Below are positions 1-5,107 of a stretch of DNA of 5,107 bases, in pieces. Position numbers and translations under genes: made by a program. The stretch lies in NCBI GenBank assembly GCA_025362765.1, contig JANYFI010000334.1, positions 1-5,107 on the forward strand, in the 5' to 3' direction. Source of the stretch: Ferruginibacter sp. (GTDB lineage: Bacteria; Bacteroidota; Bacteroidia; Chitinophagales; Chitinophagaceae). The first letter of the stretch is position 1. Each line of letters opens with the position of its first letter. The notes below the pieces were generated by a model. The model did no database searches. It was not told the DNA's origin and saw only the letters and a list, made by a program, of their open reading frames with translations.

Positions 1-2
1 TT

Positions 3-284
3 GGTGATACCAACAGCCCTGTTACGCCTGTTTACATGAAAGGAGACGTACCGGAAGCAACACAAATGGTAATGGATCTTCGGGAGAATTATCATATATT
101 TTGTTCCATTGTAGTATATCCGGTTATACCGAAAGGAGAAATCATTTATCGCCTGATACCTACCGCAGTGCATAGTGAAGAAGACATTGAAACTACGCTG
201 AATGCTTTTGAAGCTACCAAGAAAAAACTGGATGCGGGTAAATACAAAGCAGCAGATATTCCGGATATGGCAGAGAAGGCTTAG
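3..284 (+). CDS. PLP-dependent alpha-oxoamine synthase-type enzyme, C-terminal part (5' end outside window)
   Basis: The reading frame is open from the window edge to the TAG at 282-284 and gives 93 residues, so an ATG at 36 is internal and not the start. The fragment begins with GDTNSPVTPVYM and continues through DLRENYHIFCSIVVYPVIPK and IYRLIPTAVHSEEDIE. This is the pattern of the C-terminal small domain of the alpha-oxoamine synthase group of fold-type I PLP enzymes (2-amino-3-ketobutyrate CoA ligase, serine palmitoyltransferase, 8-amino-7-oxononanoate synthase). These cytosolic enzymes condense an amino acid with an acyl-CoA and release CO2. The catalytic lysine and most of the PLP site lie upstream of the window, so the substrate cannot be decided. 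In Bacteroidota a serine palmitoyltransferase for sphingolipid synthesis or a Kbl-like enzyme are both reasonable. The end ADIPDMAEKA looks like a natural C-terminus. Confidence 0.85.
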   Translation, partial: GDTNSPVTPVYMKGDVPEATQMVMDLRENYHIFCSIVVYPVIPKGEIIYRLIPTAVHSEEDIETTLNAFEATKKKLDAGKYKAADIPDMAEKA

Positions 285-450
285 TGTGCTCAAAAGATGC
301 TTTCAACATATAAAATCACATCGCATTAAGGTACCCAACAGACTTCTAACAGCCTTTGTTTATTTTAGATGATCGATTAAAAAATCTGTGGAACACTCAC
401 GATTTAGCGTTAATTTTACAAATTATAACACATTTATAAATAAAGAATCA

Positions 451-579
451 ATGTATATAAGGGAAGAAGATACAAAGAAGGATGACAATACCCTATGGAT
501 AGGAGTTGCAATTGTAACCGTGCTTGAAATAGCCTTTTGGTTACTTTTCTATTGGATACATACCAAGATCAGACCTTAA
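451..579 (+). CDS. Small single-pass membrane protein, unknown function
   Basis: From the ATG at 451 this is a 42-residue protein: a charged N-terminus (MYIREEDTKKDD), one hydrophobic segment at about residues 15-35 (WIGVAIVTVLEIAFWLLFYW), and a short basic tail (HTKIRP). A GTG at 388 in the same frame would add 21 polar residues (up to NKES). I prefer the ATG because the extension looks untranslated and the upstream stretch is very AT-rich. No family is recognised. The gene stands alone, about 170 nt after the alpha-oxoamine synthase gene and on the same strand. One clear membrane helix between charged ends favours a real small protein over chance, but short AT-rich reading frames of this kind also arise by accident. 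Confidence 0.45.
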   Translation: MYIREEDTKKDDNTLWIGVAIVTVLEIAFWLLFYWIHTKIRP

Positions 580-910
580 TACAAATTTCTTTTTACAAGC
601 AGAAGTAAAATAGTTGAATTAAGAACCAGTGTCGAATTAATTGTGTCTCCAACATTCTATCAAGAGTTTGAGGATGCAACTACTTTATTGACATTGTTTA
701 CTACTGAAATTATCCCATTTCCATTCTATTTTTTTATATTGCCGTTCCTTAATTCAACAGCGTTTTTTTCGCCAGTACTTTCAACAGAAAGGCAAATGGT
801 CTAACCATAAAAATTTCCATCTAGCCAAAGCTCGGCTTCTACAGTTGGGTTGCCTCTGGAATTGAGGCCTTCTCAGGATACTAATTTTATTATTTTATTT
901 TTTGATAACT
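580..910. other. Non-coding stretch between the small membrane protein and the decayed fluoride operon
   Basis: No reading frame with protein-like composition was seen on either strand. The stretch contains the imperfect inverted repeat at 613-758. It also has a small GC-rich hairpin at 852-868 (GCCTC, 7-nt loop, GAGGC), followed on the plus strand some 20 nt later by a T-rich run near 880-902. The hairpin could be a weak terminator between the converging units but is not convincing. The stretch may be residue of the same rearrangement that removed most of crcB and the universal stress protein gene. Confidence 0.5.
613..758. repeat. Imperfect inverted repeat pair (about 14-15 bp arms, 146 bp overall)
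   Basis: The left arm GTTGAATTAAGAAC (613-626) is matched in inverted orientation by GTTCCTTAATTCAAC (744-758), whose reverse complement GTTGAATTAAGGAAC differs by one inserted G. About 117 bp separate the arms and the enclosed sequence has no evident gene. This geometry fits a MITE-like element or the two ends of a decayed insertion sequence. No target-site duplication was identified, and AT-rich 14-mers can match by chance. Confidence 0.3.
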
Positions 911-979
911 TTATTTTAACGGAACAACCATTACGGGAATACGGGTATGTTTAATTACATATTCGGCCACACTGCCAAC
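911..979 (-). pseudogene. Universal stress protein (UspA family), 3' remnant only
   Basis: On the minus strand a frame ending at the TAA at 911-913 reads VGSVAEYVIKHTRIPVMVV, then PLK and stop. This is the typical C-terminus of a UspA-domain protein: a GS-V-A-E segment at the end of the nucleotide-binding signature, followed by the final beta strand IPVMVV. Only 22 of the roughly 140-150 codons of a single-domain family member remain. There is no start codon, and the upstream sequence switches into crcB in a different frame. Usp proteins are cytosolic stress proteins, some of which bind ATP. This remnant cannot be functional. Its position behind crcB suggests that it was the last gene of the fluoride operon or an adjacent gene joined by deletion. 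Confidence 0.75.
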
Positions 980-1044
980 AGGTAGCGAAATACACTATCG
1001 ATAAAGCCACCCAGCCCAATTGCTATGATAGGGAATAGTTTCAT
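955..1044 (-). pseudogene. crcB: CrcB/Fluc fluoride channel, 5' remnant truncated by fusion to a usp fragment
   Basis: Starting at an ATG at 1042-1044 that overlaps the stop of the preceding DUF190-like gene (ATGA), the frame reads MKLFPIIAIGLGGFIDSVFRY followed by LLAVWPNM and TAA at 955-957. The first ~24 residues match the N-terminal helix of CrcB (Fluc), the small dimeric membrane channel that lets fluoride leave the cytoplasm, including the family signature GGxxGxxxRY. In this copy the inner glycine of that signature is Asp (GGFID). Family members are about 110-130 residues long. Here homology stops after FRYLL, where the DNA becomes the 3' end of a universal stress protein gene read in another frame. 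The 29-residue product lacks three of the four membrane helices and is almost certainly inactive. Confidence 0.8.
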
Positions 1045-1412
1045 ATTAGATCATTAAATGCCCAAAATTCAACTTCTGTAAAAATGACTGTTTTGTTTTT
1101 AAGCATTGCTTTGTGGGTAATGAAAAACAATTCGGGTTTTTCATTCGTATCCACCAACTTAAAGCATCCCCTTTAAACCGCTATTGTCCGCTTCCATGCT
1201 GTAATGAGCAATTTTACTGCCACTCTCACAGGCTGCATGTGTATGATAGAATGAGCATTCATAATGCCCGCTTTTTTTGCCTCGTCCATTATTTTACTAT
1301 ACTTAATTTTTGGAAACAATTTGTGAATAAACTTTTCACTGTTAACTGTTTCACCAGATGTAAAGAAAATTTGAAGCTTCCTTATTTTTTGTTCTTTAAT
1401 GTTTGTATCCAT
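1041..1412 (-). pseudogene. DUF190/PII-like fluoride-operon protein, disrupted by two frameshifts
   Basis: The gene starts at the ATG at 1410-1412, overlapping the last 17 nt of clcF, and would end at the TGA at 1041-1043, which overlaps the crcB ATG. The total of 372 nt (123 codons plus stop) suits a DUF190-type protein. The start frame reads RKLQIFFTSGETVN and DEAKKAGIMNAHS but then runs into a TAA at 1173-1175. Between about 1250 and 1160 the protein-like reading is in another frame (HTHAACESGSKIAHYS, then MEADNSGLKG), which itself stops at 1159-1161. After that the original frame resumes with LVDTNEKPELFF and KTVIFTEVEFW. Two compensating indels therefore explain the picture, the second near a GGGG run at 1168-1171. 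DUF190 proteins have a PII-like fold and often neighbour crcB; their role is not settled. The family call rests on general pattern and context and is less sure than the frame analysis. Confidence 0.55.
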
Positions 1413-2745
1413 TTTGCCTGTTTTTTTCTTTTACCTCTTTGATGGTCTCTTCATCATGATGAACAATATGAAATTTTGATACGGCGACTCTTTGTGAGTG
1501 ATAAATACCGGAATGCCCACTAAAATAATAGGCCGTAAAGCATGCCACTGCATAATATATTATATTTTCTGAACCGAATAATTCAATACCCATCAGTGTG
1601 CAGGCTAAGGGTGTATTGGTGGCTCCGGCAAATACTGCTATAAAGCCAAGCCCCGCAAATAAATCAATGGGCGAACCGGTTATTACAGCCATTGTGTTAC
1701 CCAATGTTGCACCGATAAAAAATAGTGGCGTTACTTCGCCACCTTTAAAGCCCATGCTTAATGTTATTGCGGTAAGTAATAATTTCCAGAACCAACTGAA
1801 ATACCCGGTACTGCCAGCTTTAAAAGCATTGACAATACTAACCCCGTTTGAATCAGGATTGGTTACTCCTAAACCCAGGTAATCAAATGTGCCCAGTAAA
1901 TAACTTATGCCAACAATTAACACCGCCCCCACAACTGGTACTAGCCATTTTTTAGGAATGTATTGATTTGATTTATTTTTAATTAAATGAGACAATTCTG
2001 CAAACATGTATCCTGCCAATCCAAATAACGTTCCCGCCATTACAACTTTAAATAACAGTACCACATCAAAAGCTATATGTGAGAAATATCTTGTACCATT
2101 ATCAATAAATGAAATGTGGTATTGGGTATGATGTATACCACAGGAGGTACAGGTAATATCCGCAATGATACTCGCAATTAAACAAGGAATGAGTGCATCA
2201 TATTTTATCCTGCCAATGGTTAACACTTCCAGGGCAAAAATAGCACCCGCAACCGGGGTGCCGAATACAGCCCCAAAACCAGCCGACATACCACACATAA
2301 GTAATATTCTTTTGTGTTCATTATGCAATTTAAACCAACGGGAGAATAAAGCAGCAATGCTGCCACCCATCTGCACTGCTGTTCCTTCACGACCTGCAGA
2401 ACCACCGGCTAAATGAGTGATGACGGTAGTAAACAATACAAGGGGTGCCATTCGGGCAGGTACGCCACCACCGGGCTTGTGTATCTCGTCCATGATAAGG
2501 TTATTGCCTGCATCTGAATTTTTACCATAATAACGGTACAACCAGGAGATAATAATACCGGCAGTGGGGAGTAGAAATATGAGCCACATATTTTGCAATC
2601 GGGTAGTTGTGGCAAGATCCAGTAACCATAAAAATAGTGCTACCAGTAAACCTATGGTAACAGCAACAGGGAAAATCAGTAAAGTCCAGCGAAGAAGATG
2701 TTTGGCAATGTAAAATTGCTCTAAAGAATATTTCGTTTTTTTCAT
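1396..2745 (-). CDS. clcF: CLC-F type fluoride/proton antiporter (EriC-F)
   Basis: This 449-residue, multi-helix inner-membrane protein is of normal length for the CLC family. The signatures point to the fluoride-exporting CLC-F branch: GNNLI at residues 80-84 in place of the GSGIP chloride filter (Asn81 at the position of the filter serine), RMAPLV at 98-103, GGSAGREGT at 114-122 with the external gating glutamate at Glu120 (GREGT instead of GREGP), [20 protein letters not shown] at 155-174, and [18 protein letters not shown] at 333-350. CLC-F proteins exchange cytoplasmic fluoride for protons and confer fluoride tolerance. The ATG at 2743-2745 is the natural start ([20 protein letters not shown]). 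It directly follows a fluoride riboswitch, which independently supports fluoride as substrate. The last residues ([13 protein letters not shown]) form a charged tail whose DNA overlaps the next gene. The frame is intact, unlike everything downstream in the operon. Confidence 0.93.
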   Translation of the reverse strand: MKKTKYSLEQFYIAKHLLRWTLLIFPVAVTIGLLVALFLWLLDLATTTRLQNMWLIFLLPTAGIIISWLYRYYGKNSDAGNNLIMDEIHKPGGGVPARMAPLVLFTTVITHLAGGSAGREGTAVQMGGSIAALFSRWFKLHNEHKRILLMCGMSAGFGAVFGTPVAGAIFALEVLTIGRIKYDALIPCLIASIIADITCTSCGIHHTQYHISFIDNGTRYFSHIAFDVVLLFKVVMAGTLFGLAGYMFAELSHLIKNKSNQYIPKKWLVPVVGAVLIVGISYLLGTFDYLGLGVTNPDSNGVSIVNAFKAGSTGYFSWFWKLLLTAITLSMGFKGGEVTPLFFIGATLGNTMAVITGSPIDLFAGLGFIAVFAGATNTPLACTLMGIELFGSENIIYYAVACFTAYYFSGHSGIYHSQRVAVSKFHIVHHDEETIKEVKEKNRQNGYKH

Positions 2746-2790
2746 CCTACAAATAGTTTACAGTGTAATTATTAAATTACTATTTGTAGG
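2746..2790 (-). promoter_or_regulatory. Expression-platform hairpin abutting the clcF start codon
   Basis: A perfect 12-bp stem is formed by CCTACAAATAGT (2779-2790, minus strand, promoter-proximal arm) and ACTATTTGTAGG (2746-2757), with a 21-nt loop. The distal arm ends directly before the AUG of clcF. The proximal arm begins with the last CC of the aptamer's pseudoknot strand GGCGCC, so full pairing and the fluoride-bound aptamer compete. No U-tract follows the stem, so control of translation initiation fits better than termination. Expected logic: without fluoride the hairpin closes over the start region; with fluoride the aptamer holds the CC and opening is favoured. An alternative 6-bp hairpin within the loop (GTAATT/AATTAC) could be the antisequestering form. 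Confidence 0.75.
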
Positions 2791-2843
2791 CGCCATTAGT
2801 CTGTAATTGTTAGACGGTTGGTTCAGGAAGACACCATTTCCTG
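2787..2843 (-). promoter_or_regulatory. Fluoride riboswitch aptamer (crcB motif)
   Basis: Read on the minus strand, all parts of the crcB-motif aptamer are present. P1 is CAGGAA (2843-2838) with TTCCTG (2829-2824), enclosing the loop ATGGTGTC. A linker AACCAACC follows. A second stem GTCT (2815-2812) pairs with AGAC (2802-2799). The 3' signature TAATGGCGCCTAC closes the aptamer, very close to the TGATGG...CCTAC or TAATGGCTCCTAC ends known from characterised members. The pseudoknot pairs GGTGTC (2835-2830) with GGCGCC (2794-2789) over six base pairs, two of them G-U. The aptamer lies 41 nt ahead of the clcF start. Known members bind a fluoride ion through three Mg2+ and turn on fluoride-export genes. 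Confidence 0.92.
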
Positions 2844-2855
2844 TTAAATAAAAAA

Positions 2856-2889
2856 CAAATGTAAGAATAATTATAATCTAATTCATCAA
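2856..2889 (-). promoter_or_regulatory. Candidate Bacteroidota promoter for the riboswitch-clcF transcript
   Basis: On the minus strand TACATTTG (2863-2856) fits the Bacteroidota -7 element TAnnTTTG exactly. A TTG at 2889-2887 lies 23 nt upstream, slightly farther than the usual ~19-21 nt for the -33 element. A start about 6-10 nt downstream of the -7 box would place +1 just before the first base of the aptamer stem P1 (2843), as expected for a riboswitch leader. Confidence 0.45.
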
Positions 2890-3278
2890 CCAGCATACCA
2901 AGCCCGACAAATTCGCAAAGCAGCTATAAAGCCGACACACAAAACCTCACTTTGCAAAATACCTGACTTGTGCGGCAGCTTCAACGAAACACGCTGCTTG
3001 TCAAGAAAGAATGTATTGAAGGCGGTTAAGCAGGAAGACAAAATTTTGATGATCAATATTAAGGGTTGATTTTAAAACGGACTAAATTATTTTTGGTTAA
3101 CGATTACCATACATTGAATTTAAAACTGAAAACATACGCAAACTGAATAAGCAGATAACAAGGTTTATAAAACAAAATGGATGGTTAAATATCGGCTTCG
3201 ATACATAAATTAAACTATTTTGCACAACGGTATTTGCATACAAGCCACTGTCTTTATTAAAGTATAAATTCATTCATC
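2864..3278. other. Intergenic stretch between the divergent clcF leader and the thioredoxin-like gene
   Basis: The part nearest clcF holds its promoter candidate. From about 2880 to 3030 the base composition is more GC-rich than the flanks. A plus-strand frame stays open to the TGA at 3067-3069 but has no usable start near its beginning and no recognisable protein pattern. A second short open stretch (about 3101-3208) ends in QNGWLNIGFDT without a start codon. These may be remnants of lost genes or chance. The promoter of the thioredoxin-like gene should lie near 3200-3270 (for example around TATTTTG at 3215-3225), but no clean TAnnTTTG box was found there. Confidence 0.4.
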
Positions 3279-3770
3279 GTGAAAAAAAGTTTTTTATATC
3301 TACTTTTATTGTTGATTACTCAATGCAGCATTGCACAGCAGGCAAATTTTAAATCCTCTTCGAAATATTCGGATTTACCTCCCTTCAGTATTACAAAAGC
3401 ACCCGACAGCAGCCTGTTTGAAAAAGCTAATATTGCAAGAAATAAAAATGTCATCCTCATGGTATTTAGCCCCGATTGCGATCATTGCCAACACAAGATA
3501 AAAGAGATTGTGGCGCACATCGGTTTGTTTAAAAATACACAGATCGTAATGATATCTAACCTAGGTTACCTATATGTAAAAAAGTTTTATGAAGAATATA
3601 AACTGGCTAAGTATCCCAACATTGTAATGGGTATGGATTATCGCTACCAGTTGGGCAACTTCTTTAACATTGCTTCTGTACCCGCTTTGTTTCTTTTTAA
3701 TAAAAACGGGAAATTTGTAAAAACTTTTGACCGCGATATGCCGGTGCAGGCCATAGCCAAATCATTATAA
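3279..3770 (+). CDS. Secreted thioredoxin-like protein (TlpA/ResA-like) with CDHC motif
   Basis: The 163-residue product starts with a GTG followed by a typical signal peptide (KKSFLYLLLLLITQCSIAQ); likely signal peptidase I cleavage after SIA, at about residue 19. Cys16 is preceded by Gln, a poor lipobox, so a lipoprotein is less likely. The rest is one thioredoxin fold: strand NVILMVFSPDCDHC ending in the redox pair Cys67-Cys70, a helix, strand TQIVMISN, then the cis-proline loop SVPALFLF (Pro135) and the closing hairpin NKNGKFVKTF. This architecture fits a periplasmic thiol-disulfide oxidoreductase; the partner protein cannot be told. The GTG start is chosen because it alone gives the complete signal peptide. 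The next gene follows after 45 nt on the same strand, so cotranscription is possible. Confidence 0.85.
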   Translation: MKKSFLYLLLLLITQCSIAQQANFKSSSKYSDLPPFSITKAPDSSLFEKANIARNKNVILMVFSPDCDHCQHKIKEIVAHIGLFKNTQIVMISNLGYLYVKKFYEEYKLAKYPNIVMGMDYRYQLGNFFNIASVPALFLFNKNGKFVKTFDRDMPVQAIAKSL

Positions 3771-3815
3771 ATACAACCACTTTTATAAAAGATAAACGCT
3801 GTTTAAATCAATACC

Positions 3816-4919
3816 ATGAATCTGATACTGGTTAGTATTATCCTGCTGTTTCTATTGATAGTAACAGTGTATATTTTTTTACACCAGCCAAAGTTTGGTA
3901 AAAGGCCATCCGGTGAGCGGCTCAAAAAAATTCAGCAGTCGCCTAATTTTAAAAACGGGCAATTTCAAAATCTAAGTGATACGCCAGACATTACAGACGG
4001 CGCCAATTATTTTACTGTATTAAAAGAATTTTTTTTTTATAAAAGCAAAAGAAATAAGCCTGCTGCAACCTTACCTTCTAAAAAAGCAGATTTATTTCAT
4101 CTTTCTAAAGACGAAAACACATTGGTTTGGTTTGGCCATTCTTCTTATTTTATACAGGTGGATGGAAAAACAATTTTAGTAGATCCCGTGCTTAACGGCA
4201 GCGCCTCCCCTATTCGCTTTACCACCCGCAGTTTTGCCGGATCGGATGTGTACACACCAGAAGATTTCCCTGCTATAGATTATTTGATTATCACACACGA
4301 TCACTGGGATCACCTGGACTATGACACCGTTATAAAACTACAACCCAAAGTAAAAAAAATAATTACCGGGCTTGGGACAGGAGCTCACCTGGAACACTGG
4401 GGTTTTAATATAAATGATATTATTGAAAAAGACTGGAATGATTATATACAACTGGAGAATGGATTTTCAGTGAATACCACACCGGGAAGACATTTCAGTG
4501 GCAGAACATTTAAAAGAAATGGCGCTATGTGGATGAGTTTCGTATTAACCACGCCTTCCATGAAAATATTTATTGGCGGCGATTCCGGTTACGACACACA
4601 CTTTAAAACCGTTGGCGATAAACATGGTCCTTTTGATTTAGCCATACTGGAATGCGGACAATACAACCGTTATTGGAAACACATTCACATGATGCCTGAA
4701 GAAGTGGTGCAGGCGGCAATTGATTTAAAAGCAGCGGTACTGTTTCCTGTGCATTGGTCAAAGTTTTCCCTATCGCTACATGCCTGGGATGAGCCGGCGA
4801 TAAGGGTTACAGCCGAAGCGATTAAAAAAAACCTGGCTATTGTAACACCCATGATTGGAGAAAAAGTTCAGCTTCAACATCCTCCCCTGGTTTATCGCTG
4901 GTGGAAACATATTGATTAA
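3816..4919 (+). CDS. Membrane-anchored MBL-fold metal-dependent hydrolase (NAPE-PLD/UlaG-like)
   Basis: The 367-residue protein has an N-terminal membrane anchor (about residues 2-22, LILVSIILLFLLIVTVYIFL) and a basic linker. The metallo-beta-lactamase domain starts near residue 102: LVWFGHSSYFIQVDGKTILVDPV, the metal-binding motif HDHWDH (His161, His163, Asp165, His166), GRHFSGR (His226), GGDSGYD (Asp256) and PVHWSKF (His313). All expected ligands of a binuclear site are present, so it should be catalytically competent. The GHSS opening, GRHFSGR and HIHMMPEE resemble the branch that includes N-acyl-phosphatidylethanolamine phospholipase D and UlaG-like lactonases. The true substrate is unknown, though a phospholipid or other membrane-associated ester is reasonable for an anchored member. 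It follows the thioredoxin-like gene by 45 nt; the ATG at 3816 is the only start giving the full anchor. Confidence 0.87.
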   Translation: MNLILVSIILLFLLIVTVYIFLHQPKFGKRPSGERLKKIQQSPNFKNGQFQNLSDTPDITDGANYFTVLKEFFFYKSKRNKPAATLPSKKADLFHLSKDENTLVWFGHSSYFIQVDGKTILVDPVLNGSASPIRFTTRSFAGSDVYTPEDFPAIDYLIITHDHWDHLDYDTVIKLQPKVKKIITGLGTGAHLEHWGFNINDIIEKDWNDYIQLENGFSVNTTPGRHFSGRTFKRNGAMWMSFVLTTPSMKIFIGGDSGYDTHFKTVGDKHGPFDLAILECGQYNRYWKHIHMMPEEVVQAAIDLKAAVLFPVHWSKFSLSLHAWDEPAIRVTAEAIKKNLAIVTPMIGEKVQLQHPPLVYRWWKHID

Positions 4920-5043
4920 ATATGATCTACGCATAGCGGTGGTTACCATTAACAAAAAAAATAATTCGTTGTAGGTAAACTAAATCCTTTTGCCAGTGCT
5001 ATTCCGTTTTTCCATATTTTAGCTATACAAAAAATATTGCCAT

Positions 5044-5107
5044 TTTTACAACTCTATCAACAGGAGACAATAGCAATCGTTTTTTTCATGTTGATAGAGT
5101 TGTAAAA
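5044..5107. repeat. Perfect 19-bp inverted repeat at the window end
   Basis: TTTTACAACTCTATCAACA (5044-5062) is repeated exactly in inverted orientation at 5089-5107, with a 26-nt centre. The second arm ends at the last base of the window, so the repeat may continue. It lies 124 nt downstream of the MBL-fold gene. Candidates are a long terminator-like hairpin, inverted ends of a small mobile element, a repeat/anti-repeat pair near a CRISPR locus, or an assembly-end artefact. The sequence does not decide between these. Confidence 0.7.

Noticed and set aside
388..450. GTG start extending the small membrane protein by 21 residues
   Set aside because: The extension is polar, lacks any pattern, and lies in AT-rich DNA; the ATG at 451 gives a typical small membrane protein.
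852..868. Hairpin GCCTC/GAGGC as terminator
   Set aside because: Only five base pairs, and no T-tract directly after it on either strand.
1113..1442. 109-residue plus-strand reading frame
   Set aside because: It is antisense to the DUF190-like gene and the clcF end, and has a low-complexity, Phe/Cys/His-rich composition typical of a shadow frame.
1598..1882. Plus-strand reading frames inside clcF (also 2165-2416) and minus-strand ones at 2220-2405 and 2409-2615
   Set aside because: All lie within the intact CLC-F gene, which has strong family motifs; they are shadows.
2746..2790. 12-bp hairpin as intrinsic terminator
   Set aside because: It is followed by the start codon and an A-rich coding strand rather than a U-tract.
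2849..3069. Long plus-strand open stretch ending at TGA 3067-3069
   Set aside because: No ATG or GTG near its start, no recognisable protein pattern, and overlap with the clcF promoter; treated as non-coding.
3101..3208. About 35-codon plus-strand open stretch ending in NGWLNIGFDT
   Set aside because: No start codon and no recognised family; too short to support as a gene fragment.

Overview
The window looks like a chromosomal piece from a Bacteroidota bacterium, most likely of the Chitinophagaceae type. It is AT-rich, genes start without clear Shine-Dalgarno sequences, one promoter candidate fits the Bacteroidota TAnnTTTG form, and the encoded proteins resemble that group. This placement is inferred from sequence style; no database search was run.

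Layout. Positions 1-284 (+) hold the 3' end of a PLP-dependent alpha-oxoamine synthase-type gene that begins outside the window. Positions 451-579 (+) could encode a 42-residue single-pass membrane protein. Positions 580-910 hold no convincing gene but contain an imperfect inverted repeat. Positions 911-2863 (-) form a fluoride-resistance locus, described below. Positions 2864-3278 are mostly non-coding. Positions 3279-4919 (+) carry a secreted thioredoxin-like protein followed 45 nt later by a membrane-anchored metallo-beta-lactamase-fold hydrolase. The last 64 bases are a 19-bp perfect inverted repeat that runs to the very end of the window.

The main content is the minus-strand fluoride locus. 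A Bacteroidota-type promoter candidate is followed by a fluoride (crcB-motif) riboswitch aptamer. Its 3' end overlaps a perfect 12-bp hairpin whose second arm abuts the AUG of a 449-residue CLC-F type fluoride/proton antiporter. Behind this intact gene lie three broken genes in the same direction: a DUF190/PII-like gene with two compensating frameshifts, the first ~25 codons of crcB (Fluc fluoride channel), and the last 22 codons of a universal stress protein gene, fused out of frame to the crcB stub. The start/stop overlaps (17 nt between clcF and the DUF190-like gene, ATGA between that gene and crcB) suggest that an ancestral operon riboswitch-clcF-DUF190-crcB-(usp) existed. It now appears reduced to the riboswitch-controlled antiporter, with the channel lost by deletion. 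The thioredoxin/MBL pair on the other side has no evident link to fluoride.
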